NCBI RefSeq assembly: GCF_001039355.2 | Contig: NW_019775791.1 | Coordinates: 1-62,000, forward strand | Source: Lingula anatina | Lineage: Eukaryota; Brachiopoda; Lingulata; Lingulida; Lingulidae | Length of the DNA stretch: 62,000 nucleotides | Direction of reading: 5' to 3' | Shown: piece after piece, positions 1 through 12,400 of the stretch | Numbering within the stretch: the stretch's first letter is position 1 | Layout: every line of letters starts with the position of its first letter | The notes under the pieces: generated by a model | Seen by the model: only the letters and a program-made list of their open reading frames with translations | Told to the model about the DNA's origin: nothing | Database searches by the model: none | Position numbers and translations under genes: made by a program

Positions 1-250
1 CAGGTGTGGCAGATTGATTTTCATCACATTTCACACAAAATTGATGACGGGTCGTTTTTGGGTGGTTTTGAGTGATTTTCATAAGGTCCTCGCACAGCAG
101 TTTTCTACAATCTTGGCCATGTAGGGAATATTTTATTTCTTCATTATATAGTGACCGGTAGGTGTGTTGGGTCATTTGTTTGGTCAGGTGTGGTAGATTG
201 ATTTTCATCATAGACGGGTTGATTCTTGGTGATTTTGAGTGATCTTCTTC
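1..250. repeat. Two diverged copies of a ~184-bp-spaced direct repeat
   Basis: A segment opening caggtgtggcagattgattt at base 1 recurs at about 185 with the same order of words (gtgtgg.agattgattttcatca, gacgggt, ggttttgagtgat or ggtgattttgagtgat). The spacing is about 184 bp. The first copy may extend past the left edge. No coding potential is evident. From 251 to 908 I see only AT-rich sequence with no gene. A local imperfect repeat of ttacaaga.tttgtaa.ttac lies near 802-895. Confidence 0.6.
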
Positions 251-1149
251 CGAACAAACCTGCATCTTTTAAAATAAGTGTTCCGGTATAATTTAAATTT
301 ATTCTGACTAAACACGTATCTTCCTTCTAAAAAAGTCAAACATTTATTTTCTGAAATATAACTGTAGTCTAATTTAATATAATTAATCTTGAGTAACAAC
401 TGAATTGTTTTATATTGCAAAAAAAAGCTCATTTACTGGACTTTCTAATAGCATCAATAGTTTTTTCATGTTCTTCCAAAAATAAGTGTTCGTTTTAATT
501 TTAAAATTCGGACACCCTACTAAACTGCGATTACTCGACCGACAGAAACGTATAATTCTCCTCAAAATCGTTACTTTTAGGCAACTTAACTGAAATATCC
601 AAAAGATTACCATTTCTCGCTGATAATAATGCATCCATGGGTTAATAATTTTACTTGCTGTCAAAAATATCCAACATGAAACACGAGCATAAAATTCCCT
701 CAGACAACACTCTCTCGCCGACTTTTGACCAAATGAGCATGCGTACAACTTTTCGCAGAGTTACAGCAGGTCGGGGGCAGTTGTAAATTTACGTGCATAT
801 TTACAAGAGTTTGTAACTTACAAAACTTCGAGAATACCAACTTACGTGAACGACCGGACTTACGTGAAATGTTACAAGAATTTGTAAGTTACAGTCTTTG
901 ATCCATTGATCCATGTAATTTGGTGTTTTGCACTTGCTCTCAGAAAGTCATCCACTCAAACCGATAACTTAAACCAACCAAAGAAAATCATTATTAAACA
1001 GTTATAAGCGCATTTGTCTTTTTTACTTCCTCATTTCTTTAATGATACTGTGATCTCCCCTTCGTGTCATAGTCTGGAGAATGAAAAGGTCAGTGTGTTC
1101 AGGTTAACCGGGGTTAAAAAAATACATTTTCTTTGGTCTTTACCTACAG

Positions 1150-3330
1150 ATAGGTCTCTCCGGTCGATGCAGTGACGGGGGTCTTGACCTCTTGGTGGTT
1201 TATCATCACGTCATTTTTTCATGCCGCACCCAGGGTGGACAGGGCGATGAACCAAAATAACAATACGTATTAGATTACTTTCCTTCCCAGGTGGATTACT
1301 CTGATAATCTGAGGTAAGTGCTTGGACTCGGCTAGACACCGATGCATGGATTCAAAACGCTGTATCCAAACGTATTGTCTATTTTTCCCCATTTTATGCG
1401 GGCGGTCCTGACTGTACAATATATTATCATCTCGCTCCGCTTGAGGCTTCGGGCGTATTCTAAAATTGCAAGTTTTTTAAACTTTCTTCTAAAACTTATC
1501 AGTCACGGAAATTGCCCTGTTTTAAAAATGAAATTTTGCATGTCCATCTTCTTAATTATTCATGTTGATGAAATTCATATTAATATTCAAAACAGCATTG
1601 AAATGTAGATCGCTCGCCGACCAATAAATTATTATGGTCAAGCAAGGCTTCCATATTACGCGCTTCTGTACTTTTAAAGTTCAGCCTGGTACTCCAACTA
1701 AAAAAAGTAAGATGCCCCGCGCGCCCCAAACTGACCCATTAATTAACACGTGGTGTCATGCACAGGTCAGTAAACCAGGAACATTTGTGTGACATCATAT
1801 CCCCTACAGACACGCATCTTTATTGTAAAAAATATTGATCAGTCATCCACTCAAACCGATAATTTAAATCAACCAAAGAAAATCATTATTAAACAGTTAT
1901 AAGCGCATTTGTCTTTTTCTTTTCTTCCTAATTTCTGTAATGATACTGTGATCTCCCCTTCGTGACATAGTCTGGAGAATGAAAAGGTCAGTGTGTTCAG
2001 GTTAACCGGGGTTAAAAAAATACATTTTCTTTGTTCTTTACCTACAGATAGGTCTCTCCGCTCGATGCGGTGACGGGGGTCTTGACCTCTTGGTGGTTTA
2101 TCATCACGTCATTTTTTCATGCCGCACCCAGGGTGGACAGGGCGATGAACCAAAACAACAATACGTATTAGATTACTTTAATTCCCAGGTGGATTACTCT
2201 GAGAATCTGAGGTAAGTATCCAAACGCATTGTCTATTTTCCCCCATTTTATGCGGGCGGTCCTGACTGTACAGTATATTATCATCTCTCTCCGCTGGAGG
2301 CTTCGGGCGTATTCTAAAATTGCAAAATTTTAACATTCTTCTAAAACTCATCAGTCACGGAAATTGCCCTGTTTTGAAAATGAAATTTATATTGATGAAA
2401 TTTATATTAATATTCAAAACAGCATTGAAATGTAGATCGCTCGCTGATTAATAAATTATCTTGGTCAAGCAAGGCTTCCATATTACGCGCTTCTGTAATT
2501 TTAAAGTTCAACCTGGTACTCCGACTAAAAATAGTAAGATGCCCCGCGCGCCCCAAACTGACCCATTAATTAACACGTGGTGTCATGCACAGGTCAGTTA
2601 ACCAGGAATATTTGTGTGACGTCATATCCCCTACAGACCCGCATATTAATTGTAAAAACTATTGATCAACGTAGTTAGGTGTTTTGCACTTGCTCTCAGA
2701 AAGTCATCCACTCAAACCGATAACTTAAATCAACCAAAGAAAATTGTAATTAAACAGTTATCAGCGCTTTTATCCTTTTCTTTTTTCCTTATTTCTTTAA
2801 TGATACTGTGATCTCCCCTTCGTGTCATAGTCTGGAGAATGAAAAGGTCAGTGTGTTCAGGTTAACCGGGGTTAAAAAAAATACATTTTCTTTGGTCTTT
2901 ACCTACAGATAGGTCTCTCCGCTCGATGCGGTGACGGGGGTCTTGACCTCTTGGTGGTTTATCATCACGTCATTTTTTCATGCCGCACCCAGGTTGGACA
3001 GGNATTATTAAACAGTTATAAGCGCTTTTATCCTTTTCTTTTTTTCCTCATTTCTTTAATGATGCTGTGATCTCCCCTTCGTGACATAGTCTGGAGAATG
3101 AAAAGGTCAGTGTGTTCAGGTTAACCGGGGTTAAAAAAATACATTTTCTTTGGTCTTTACCTACAGATAGGTCTCTTCGGTCGATGCGGTGACGGGGGTC
3201 TTGACCTCTTGGTGGTTTATCATCACGTCATTTTTTCATGCCGCACCCAGGGTGGACAGGGCGATGAACCAAAACAACAATACGTATTAGATTACTTTCA
3301 TTCCCAGGAGGATTACTCTGAGAGTCTCAG
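1150..3330 (+). other. Exon-like 164-bp core recurring in each tandem unit
   Basis: Each unit contains a 164-bp segment preceded by a pyrimidine-rich stretch ending ctttacctacag and followed by gtaagt: 1150-1313, 2048-2211, 2909 to the gap at 3003, and 3167-3330. Read from its first base the segment is open for 54 codons in copies 2 and 4. Copy 1 carries a TAA where the others have CAA. The predicted peptide (starting IGL, ending SENL) matches no family I recognise. 164 is not a multiple of 3, so consecutive copies could not be spliced together in frame. The differences I can see between copies all change an amino acid or create the stop, which argues against current coding constraint. It may be a decayed or non-coding exon, or coincidence. 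Confidence 0.35.
3003..3003. other. Single-N assembly join inside the tandem array
   Basis: One n separates repeat copy 3, which breaks off inside the exon-like core, from copy 4, which restarts near the beginning of the unit. Another isolated n is at 4512. Both look like nominal-length contig joins or ambiguous calls. Distances and copy number across 3003 should not be trusted. Confidence 0.7.
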
Positions 3331-3365
3331 GTAAGTGCTTGGACTCGGCTAGACACCGATGCACT

Positions 3366-4652
3366 GGAGGGATGAAGGCATTGTACGCGACGTGGTTTTG
3401 AGCAAGATATTTAGCTAAGTAGCTTTAACAGCTAAGTATATCTGAACAAAATCAACGCTTTCTCCTTTTAACAGTTGATTACGTCAAGGATATCAGTTGA
3501 ACAGCCAAAGATAAAGTCACACGTTTCGATATTACGTCTTTCGCACAACACTGTGAACCTAAAATCCTCGCTGCCTGAAGAAAAACGGGAGGTACCAGGT
3601 TGCGGGAACATCAGTGACACGGTACGCCCGCCGAGATCGCGAACGTGGTTAAGTTTTTTGAAGTCTTAGCTAGTTGTAAACGAAATTCATTATTTTCCTG
3701 TATATAAATATCGATTGACGAGAAAGTCTGTTACTGTGGTACCTGAAGGTAGTACTACACGTGCCGTTTCTGGTAGCTAGTGGGTTATTTCACTTTCTGT
3801 TTTCACATGCCCCCTCGCTGAATTTCCACCAATAATGTCCTCTCTGCGTCCTTGCTGCGATCAAAAATGTGGCCGGGACGCTCAACGGTCGCCAAAGCAA
3901 TTAAATCGTGTCTCAGTGTAAAGGCGTCTGCGTCCGCTGTGCGTCCTTTGAACGACCGAATCTTGATTTTACATGTAAAACTGCGAGCGACCTGTGCATC
4001 TACTGAGCGACCGCCCTGCCTTCCCTGTGCGTCTCCTGTGCAGCCCAAGGCGTCCATTGCGATGTTTGAGCGACCATTGAGCATTCTTGCTGCGTTCTCT
4101 GTACCTTCATCGGCGATCAGTGGCGTTTATTCTACGATCATTCTGCATCCTGCTTGACCGATGAGCGTTGTTTGGGCGTCCTTCTCTATATTCTAACTCG
4201 TATTTTTCATCGGTTCTAACCAGGTCATCCAATTAAGAACATTTCCAGAAAACAAAACAAATAAATGGGAATAAACGCTTTAAACTACAGTGATGCAAGG
4301 TTTGCATGGACTGATAATCACCCAGATGCTCATTGTTATCTTTATAAGAAGGATGGACAGGCGCCGAAAACGAGAAAGTATGACTGACACAACATAGAAT
4401 GTTTGAATCCGTTTTCAGATGACGCATTCTGCAAAAAGTTCTGACAATTACTGCATTTTGTAAAAAACGCAAAATATTCGTTTTATAATAACCTTTCTAC
4501 GACCGCGGCGANAGACACAAGAAATCAACGAGCTTGGTTCGAGCACAGGTATTTATTTTGCCTGCTTGACTGCATAAGTAGCGCAGCGTGTTCTGCAACT
4601 GTGTACTTAGGCCTGGGTCCCAACCCAACGTGCGGGCCTCTGTAGACGTCTG
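3366..4652. other. Intergenic, with a degenerate CpG-rich short repeat at about 3830-4180
   Basis: No gene is recognised. From about 3830 to 4180 the words gcgtcc and gagcgacc recur with irregular spacing, and open frames run on both strands. This is the pattern of a decayed minisatellite or transposon remnant rather than a protein. The open frame at 3475-3669 has a plausible acceptor (ccttttaacag) before it but no recognisable domain. The rest is unremarkable AT-rich DNA. Confidence 0.4.
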
Positions 4653-5583
4653 GGGCCCGTATCTCGAAAGCTTCGCTTATGGCGAGCGTGCGCAAGCATG
4701 GCGAGCGTGCGCTATCCCATATCTCGAAAGCTTCGCAAATCGCGGCCGTGCGCTAATGGCGAAATCACCATTAGTTTCGAGGCTATTATTTGCGGTGATA
4801 CAAACTAGTCGCAATGGCCTCTGCGCATGCATAATTTGTCATTTTAATGTGTCTTTCATGTAATTAAACGTGGCGGCAAGTTTGGGTTGCTAGTCATAAA
4901 AGCATATAACAAAACATATAACAAAAAACATGGAAGCTTATAATAGATTGAATCACTCGGTACCTCTGATAGAAAAACTTGCGGTAAATGTTCACGTGAA
5001 GAATGCTAAAGTCATGTTTTATTATGCATAAAAAATTCAAAATTAAATATTTCATACATCATTTTATATTTTCTGATGAATATAATTCATCTGTGTAGTC
5101 TGTTGATAATAATCATAAATTTAAAAGTGTTATTTTCTACACAAAATGAAAAAGCAGCTAAACAAAGCATTCGGTCGCACCGTGACCTTCCTCAATGTCT
5201 GTTATTGTGAGACTGAACACTACTCACCAATGTGTCAGTATTTGTGTCAGTCCAAGCTTCGCTTATTGAATTGTTATTTGACATTTTATTGGTGTCAAAC
5301 ACTTCTAATATCAGTATTTGTAATTATGACATTCCTATAAATAAAAACAACCTCTTCATTTGCGTCATGGTGAAAAAATATTGCATTTCGTGTAATTGTG
5401 TGACACGTATGACGTCTTCACTTTATGCGGCAATCGAATTTTAGTAGAGTTTGAGGTTATAACTGCGTTGCGTTTGCTAAGGCTTCGAGATAGCAGGTGG
5501 GTGCAATCGCACTCGCAAATAGCGCGGAATCGCCATGCTCGCGCCCGTGCGCAACATAGCGAAGCTTTCGAGGTACGGAGCCC
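4653..5583. mobile_element. Non-autonomous element with long, compound terminal inverted repeats
   Basis: The left end (gggcccgtatctcgaaagct from 4654) is the reverse complement, with scattered mismatches, of the right end (agcgaagctttcgaggtacg ending near 5583). A second copy of the ctcgaaagcttcgc motif follows inside the left end at about 4722. A matching inverted copy lies inside the right end near 5490, so each terminus is a two-motif repeat of roughly 100 bp. The interior is AT-rich with no transposase frame. The weak inverted similarity may continue outward (gtagac). No clean target-site duplication was seen. A MITE or foldback DNA transposon is the simplest reading. Confidence 0.65.
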
Positions 5584-7471
5584 TGGTCTACGGCCAAAAA
5601 ATTGGGTGAAAACGTGGGATTTCGTGCGTGAGGAGCACGTCCATCGTGCAACATTTGGAGGTCGCAGACAGCACGTTGAAATTTTTCGACATGATCGTGT
5701 AGCCGCTGCGTGCGGTATACGAATTCTCAAAAAAAAAAAAAAAAAAAAAAAATGGAAACACGTTCGTCCGTCGCGCTTGGGTGGCTACGGTGCGTGCGAT
5801 GCACGTGGTGAAGGCGCTCGATACACGTACTTATTTCTTGCTCACTACGTGCTCACGCCACACTTCCGCGCGCCCACCGTGTGGACCTCACGGGCTTCGT
5901 GCATGTTGAGCGAATGGTGGTCACTTCATGCGAAAGGAACGTGAGTTTAAAAGGAGGGGCATGAACGAAAAAAGCAAATTATTTGTGCTTTTGATGTCAA
6001 GTTTTAAAAATGCCTAAAAAGACAACAAAGAGCAAGAGGGGTAGAGGGGGCAAGCCAGGTATGATTGGGCTCACCATCTTTGAACACTGCTGCGGATATA
6101 ATAACTGCACTGTTTTTATACCCTTCCAAAAAACGTTTCAACATACACGCAAGACTTGCGTGCAAAGGACGAGCAACAACCGTAGGAAGTCAGAAAGACT
6201 GCCCTAATTCCACTTCCGATGCCCGTACTCCTTGTATGCACAAGGTACGTAGTGCACGATGCTTGTACTTTGCATGCACGGTGCGCGCGGGACACGTGCG
6301 AAAGCCCGTCAGCTCACGTACTTTCCACGCACTTTCTTCTTGCGCACTCACTGCAATCACCAATTACTGGATTCCTTCCCTGCGATCTAGCTACGGCACA
6401 GCCAGACGAGAGGAACCTTAAAAACGAGAGGAACCCGCGTGTACATGTAGTTGGGACCCAGGCTTTATGTAGACGTATTGCTTTTATTTTCTCACTGCTT
6501 GTATGTCATATTTACGTTTCAGGAAAACTTGTGACGATCGGGTATGGCTGTACTGTTTATCGGAAAGAATACTTCAAAATTCAGGGTTTTGTTATTATCA
6601 TATTTTATTTATTTTTAATTATGTGGTCAGTATGGAAAATTCTGAGACATATTTTGTACAGACACACCCACACACACATATATTAGCAGAATAAAATCAT
6701 TATTTATGTTTGGGGGGGGGGGGGTTCCCGTGTTGTTTTTTATGTGTAATACATGGCGTCCTGCAGACTACCGAAATATTAGAACCTATTCGGAATTGTG
6801 CCTTTTTCGTGTAATGGCTGATTAACGAGACTTTGAAAGAAAAATAACACCGACAGATAATATTGCTATGCACTGTCGGGCGTAAGTTGTTTTATTCTAC
6901 ATCTGACTTTGATTCTGATTGAAATAACAGTATTTAGTGCCCTAATGTAGCTTTTATCCGTATATAGAGCCCGTTCTCCGCACGTTCGGCTGTCACCTTG
7001 AACGTTTGTTGAATCTAAAGGCAACCTAGCTGTAACGATGTTTATTACTGTATAAATAATATACATATGAGCGTTTTCCCCTTTTTTTGCATTTTGGAAG
7101 ACTAGTATACAATAGTAAACATCGTTTTACGTGGTTGTCAATGCAACAAAGGTGACATCCGGGTCTGGTTTGGAAACGTCCACAGGTCCGCGTCTATGAC
7201 CTCTTTCTGGGCCCTCTACGTTTTTTTTGTTCAGTAAAGCAAGATCTTATGTTAAATTTCTGTCAGCTGATTTTCCAGCTATTTCATAACGGAAGACGCT
7301 TGTGGGCGGTTGTGGACGGCGTTTAGGTACACCGCAATTTCAATTCTGCCCTGATGCAACTGTTTATTTTCCAGTATCTTAGATTATTCCCTTAGTGTCT
7401 TCATATTGTCATATATAAAAGTATAATAAACTTATGTTTTTCTTCCAAATTTTATTTTTTGACATCCGAAG
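5584..7471. other. CpG-rich decayed repeat sequence, then intergenic DNA upstream of DHTKD1
   Basis: 5584-6420 is rich in recurring words (gtgcgtg, gcacgt, tgcacg) with overlapping open frames on both strands and a 24-base A run at 5729-5752. This suggests decayed retroelement or transposon DNA, not genes. A 13-base G run is at 6712-6724. No gene is recognised between 6420 and 7471. The missing 5' exon of DHTKD1, with the start codon and mitochondrial presequence, should lie in or left of this stretch. An ATG at about 7251 begins a presequence-like peptide, but it meets a stop before any usable donor. Confidence 0.45.
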
Positions 7472-9418
7472 ACCCCATTTTGATTCAAAATCAGATAGAA
7501 AACAGCAATTTACTGAGATTGGTGACAGCATATCGAAGACATGGACACAGAAAGGCAGCCCTTGATCCCCTAGGGAGACTAAAACCACAGTAAGTACTTT
7601 TGGGAACAAAGCCTCTTAACACAGCAAGTGATATCCTAGCACTTTATCAATTCAGTATTCAATTCAATTTATTTCTGTACTGGTACATGTTGTCATGACC
7701 TTGTACAATATAATATACTGATGATGATACAATGCAATTGGTGCATTACCATATCTCTAGTTGGTAATTGTGTTGCCTGTTTGTGAATAAAAAAGTAATC
7801 TTTATATAATGAATATCGATGCAGTCTCTAATGGTACACTTGAAGAGGCACTATAGTTTGTGCTATATGGTATGGTATATGGTATGCTACAGTTCTAGTG
7901 TTTTAATCCTTATGTCAAGTTTACACAACTTCACATCCTGCCTTTTAGTTCCTTAATTGGTTGTTTGTAGTGTGAAAGCAACATTTAGTAAACCATGCCT
8001 GAAATAAAGGACCATAATTAAGTTAACATGTTATACCTACTAATTTTTTAAAGATCAAATATATTTAAATGTGGGTGATTTATTTCATTTATTGTAAAAA
8101 GGGAATGTGCAGAATTGGATCCTGTCTACTATGGGTTAGGTGAGGCTCAGTACACTGCTCACAATCTTTATGGCATCCTGCACAGTGGATCAGAGTCTGC
8201 CACCACTGAAGAGGTCTTGCAGTTCTTGGAACAAACTTACTGTGGAAACAGTGCAGTGGAATTTGAACATTTGCCTGTAAGTACATTAGATGTCTTTATA
8301 ATTATTGTCAACAATGTGATAATTTTTTTGTTTTTGTTCTTTTAAAGATTTTATGCCATTTTTTAATTAAAGTTTTTTTCGGTCTTCCTTCCTCTTTTTT
8401 TTTAGTTAAATATTTTGATAAGCTACTGGGATTGAAATTTACAAAATGTGCATTATCATAATTAGAAATTCAAGATTATTAAAATATTCCATTTATTAAG
8501 TATGATTTATGTTGTTAAAATCTGTCATTCAATCGTTTTCAATAAATCTCATACCTAATATTACAGTCACTGGAAGAGAGGAACTGGTTTGCCAAAAGAT
8601 GGGAAGAAAGCCAATTTGAAGAAATTTCGAAGGATAAAAAGATTGCATTAGCAAAACTTATGCTTAAGTGTCAGGTACCTTTGCTTTTTTTAGTGGTTAA
8701 ATTGGCATTGATAAGTTGAAGACTATGGAAATGAAAAAATGAAAAAAAAAAAACTGGCATGAATTTTGTTTACTTCTTATTTCATAAAATCATTTATATT
8801 AGTTGAAGCAATATTATGTAAAAAGAATATATGATTCAATTAAAAGCCATCTTAAATCAAACATTTGAAAAGGTACATGTACATTAGTTTTTTTATTTAG
8901 CCGGACAATGAATGTTATCAAATGGCACATGTATTAGGATAGTTTCAAAGTTGCATTTCAATGCAACAGCTGTTATTTCTGTTTTAATCTTCCAAAAAAT
9001 TCAATAATATGGTGATATAAAATAAGTAATAAAATATATCACTTAAATCCTTTTAATCAGAGTCATGTATTTGTGGATCTGATCTTTATAATTTTTTATC
9101 AAAAGGCTAAAAGAAATACTGTCATATGAAATATGTTTTTCATTTTTTAGGCTTTTGATCACTTTCTTCATACTGAATTTTCCACTGTGAAGCGGTATGG
9201 AGGTGAAGGAGCAGAGAGCATGATGGGATTTTTTCAAGAAATATTTGAAAGATCTGCTGAGTGTTAGTATAGACTTGTAATACTAATATTTGATGTTGAA
9301 AAATAAAAACCTTGAAAATTGGTAATTGCCCTATTACATGTAGTTTAGTGCAAGTTTTAGAGATGTACACTCATGCTGAAGTTCACCTGGTGGTTCACTA
9401 TTTATATAAACTGATTTT

Positions 9419-9474
<56 letters not shown>

Positions 9475-12400
9475 TACTTTTTGCTTTACAGTTAATATTC
9501 AGGATGTTATAATTTCTATGCCTCACAGAGGAAGACTCAACTTGCTGACATGCATGCTCAAATTTCCACCAGTGCAGATGTTTCAGAAGGTATTTTTTCT
9601 TATGAAATATTCTGCTCTTTAGAATGTAGTTGTAATAACTTTGCTTCATTTTATTTTATTATGGATCCAAGGTAGTAGTGATTATGATCTGTGAAAGAAG
9701 TAAACTTTGGACTCTTGCATAATGAATAAAAAATAGATATTACAATCATTTGGCTGAACTTTACTGTCTTGGCAACTCTTACACTGACCTTGCCAGCTTT
9801 CCTTTGTAGATGAAAGGCATCAGTGAATTTCCTCCTCGTGTGAAAGGCAGTGGGGAAGTATTACATAATCTAAGTAAGTGAAACAGAGCAGGGTGAAAAG
9901 TTATTCTTGTTTGTGCTCTTAAGGATATTGTCACCCTTTGCCCAAAACTCCTTATTTACTGCCTTACATACATTCTTTTGGGTAATAAATAAATCTTCAG
10001 TGATCATGCAGTGACTAAATTGATTAAATTATGTAAATTAAATAAAATATGTCATCTTTCGGGTGACATCACAATTGCGATTTTGGGGTAAAAAATAAAA
10101 AATAAATTTCTCAGATTTCTCTTTTACCTGAGCACCCAAAATCACAATTTCAACATTGATTTAATGACACCATTTAGTACTCTAGGGATTTTTCTTAAAA
10201 GTTCAGATTTTATCTTTGATAAATCAAAATAATGTCTTTGTTTAATGAAAATCTGTAATTAGGGGATCATAACTGCATAACAAAAGCATTTAAACCAAAA
10301 TGATGGCACAGGATTGTAGCTTATACTCTCCTGGTCAACTCTGCTAATTTTCATGATGAAATCTTGTTCAGTGATGATGTTACAACCCATCCCGATTGCA
10401 TGCTCATCCCAAAATAGAAAGGTGTTAAATTGACGAAAGCTTTAAGTTGCCTATGCTTATATATTGCAACGAAAAAAAAATTACATGCCAATTTTTTTTT
10501 TTTTTTGAGGGTTTTTCATTGTTTAAAATCAGCACAAAGATAGCTGCATTATTGAATAATTAGATGCAGGAAAAATTCATTTTCCGTATCTGGATGATAA
10601 TAAAGGGTTACAATAACCTTAAGACTATTAAAACAAAATTTGATTATATAAATTTATACATTAGAATTGAGATTTTTAATATTCAGGTTTACTGAAAATA
10701 ACAAATATTTATGTAATTTAGCAAGTTAGTCTCCAGCAAATGGAGATTTTATTCAAGAAAAAATAGCATTGATAAGTACTAAAGATCATTACAATGATAT
10801 GCATGTATTTAACTCTTAAATCCTCATGGACTAATATCTATTTTTAAATGCTACTTTTTTGAAAAATATTCCAGTTCCAGCTTCTTCAGTAGAATTAAAT
10901 TATGGTGAAAAGAAGATCTGTGTCACAATGGTTCCAAATCCATCTCATCTGGAGGTCAGTAGATAAGGTGTCTTCAAACAATTATTTAGCTTGTAATTTG
11001 ACCTGCTGCTCGGTTAGCTTCCATGGAATATCGATCTTAATAAATAGCATGATTTATTGGGGCAGGTTGAATATGGAGGATGACACGTACATTATTGGTT
11101 CAAATTTTGACATGGGGAAGAAAGGTTCATGTTGCAATAGCTGTAAGCAATATGATTTATTAAAAGTATGCTCATGTTTGCATAGGCCAGCAAGCCAGTA
11201 GCTGTTGGTAAAGCCAGAGGAAGACAACAGACACTTAAAGATGGAGATTACTCTGATGACCCAGCTGCTGTGATGGGGGATAAGGTGCTGTGTCTACAAG
11301 TCCATGGAGATGCAGCATTCTCTGCACAGGTGTGGCATTTTTTTATTCAATATACATTTTGATAAATATATTTTTTGTAATGAGGCAGATTTCTTCGTAC
11401 TATTTATATACAGACTATATACTGACATGTTTGGTTTTTATTCTCATTCTCAGATTTATATTTGAAAATAAGTAAGCATTGTGGTTTTGTTGATTTACAA
11501 TGGGAAAACAAAGTATTTGACAATTTGCTTTTTGGAAGGGAAAACAGAAGTATGTACCTACAAAAAGCCTGACTGATGTTGAAATCCATATTTCAGGGTG
11601 TGGTTGCAGAAACCTTTGCCATTGCCAACACTCCACATTTCACTGTGGGAGGAAGTGTGCACCTCATAATTAACAACCAGCTGGGATTCACTACACCATC
11701 TGAGAGGGGAAGGTATGGTTCAGAATGATTTTAGTATATCAATAAAAGTAAGGGTATTTTGTTTCTAAATCGAATGATGAAAATTGTGCAATCACTGCTC
11801 TCTATTTTGTTTCAGATCATCTCTGTATTGCAGTGATGTGGCAAAAATGAATGCTTGTCCAGTGATACATGTAAATGGAGATTACCCTGAGGTATAGCCA
11901 TAAAAAAATACTATTTTGATGAAAATGCTGACATGTGTACAATGTTTTTATTCCACACCTATTTTAGGATAATTTTATTAGCACATACATTAGATATGTG
12001 AAGAACATAAAAATATAGGTAATTGAGAATATTTCTATTTCACATAAATGTAAATTTACATATAAAGACATTGTTCTAAAAATCAAGCTTTTGATAACCA
12101 TTATTGTGTCTCCCTTTTGCAAACAAGAGATTTTATTAACCCATGTTATGAACAGACACAAATAGATATATATGTTTAAACTTTGAACTGTTTATCTGTC
12201 AGCATTGCTGTCTATTTGTAATTTCCATTTTAGGAAGTAATTAGAGCTACCCAGCTTGCCATGGAATACAGACAGAAATTTAGAAAAGACATTGTGATAG
12301 ACCTCATCTGTTTTAGAAAATGGGGGCATAATGAGTTAGATGACCCGTCTTTTACCCAGCCACTTATGTATGAAATCATCAAGAACAGAGCTAACATACC

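Larger units (their letters stand above)
909..3365. repeat. Array of ~0.86-0.9 kb tandem repeat units (four copies, two incomplete)
   Basis: The block beginning with gtcatccactcaaaccgata occurs at 947, 1842 and 2703, giving spacings of 895 and 861 bp. A fourth, 5'-truncated copy starts just after the single N at 3003. Units are highly similar over their whole length: the tgatctccccttcgtg, ggttaaccggggtt and aactgacccattaattaaca blocks recur in order. Small indels are present, including a missing ~45-bp junction segment between copies 1 and 2 and a deletion after the exon-like core of copy 2. Copy 3 stops at the N and copy 4 restarts inside the same unit, so part of the copy number may be an assembly artefact. 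Sequence after 3365 is unique. Confidence 0.9.

Noticed and set aside
1150-3330. Spliced-leader RNA or snRNA gene array (tandem ~0.9-kb units with a gtaagt donor)
   Set aside because: No Sm-site-like element or snRNA core was found at the right distance. A strong acceptor before the core makes an internal exon a better fit than a leader RNA.
3803-4157. Overlapping open frames on both strands
   Set aside because: Both are products of CpG-rich degenerate repeats (gcgtcc, gagcgacc words), with no recognisable domain.
4588-6694. Several open frames of 60-180 codons
   Set aside because: They fall inside an inverted-repeat element and CpG-rich repeat DNA, include a translated poly(A) run, and lack any domain or splice support.
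7251-7331. Mitochondrial-presequence-like peptide as DHTKD1 exon 1
   Set aside because: The frame ends in TAG just before the only nearby gt, and the phase does not match exon 7472-7589.
9312-9649. Ile-Tyr repeat open frames on both strands
   Set aside because: Translation of an (at)n microsatellite within a DHTKD1 intron.
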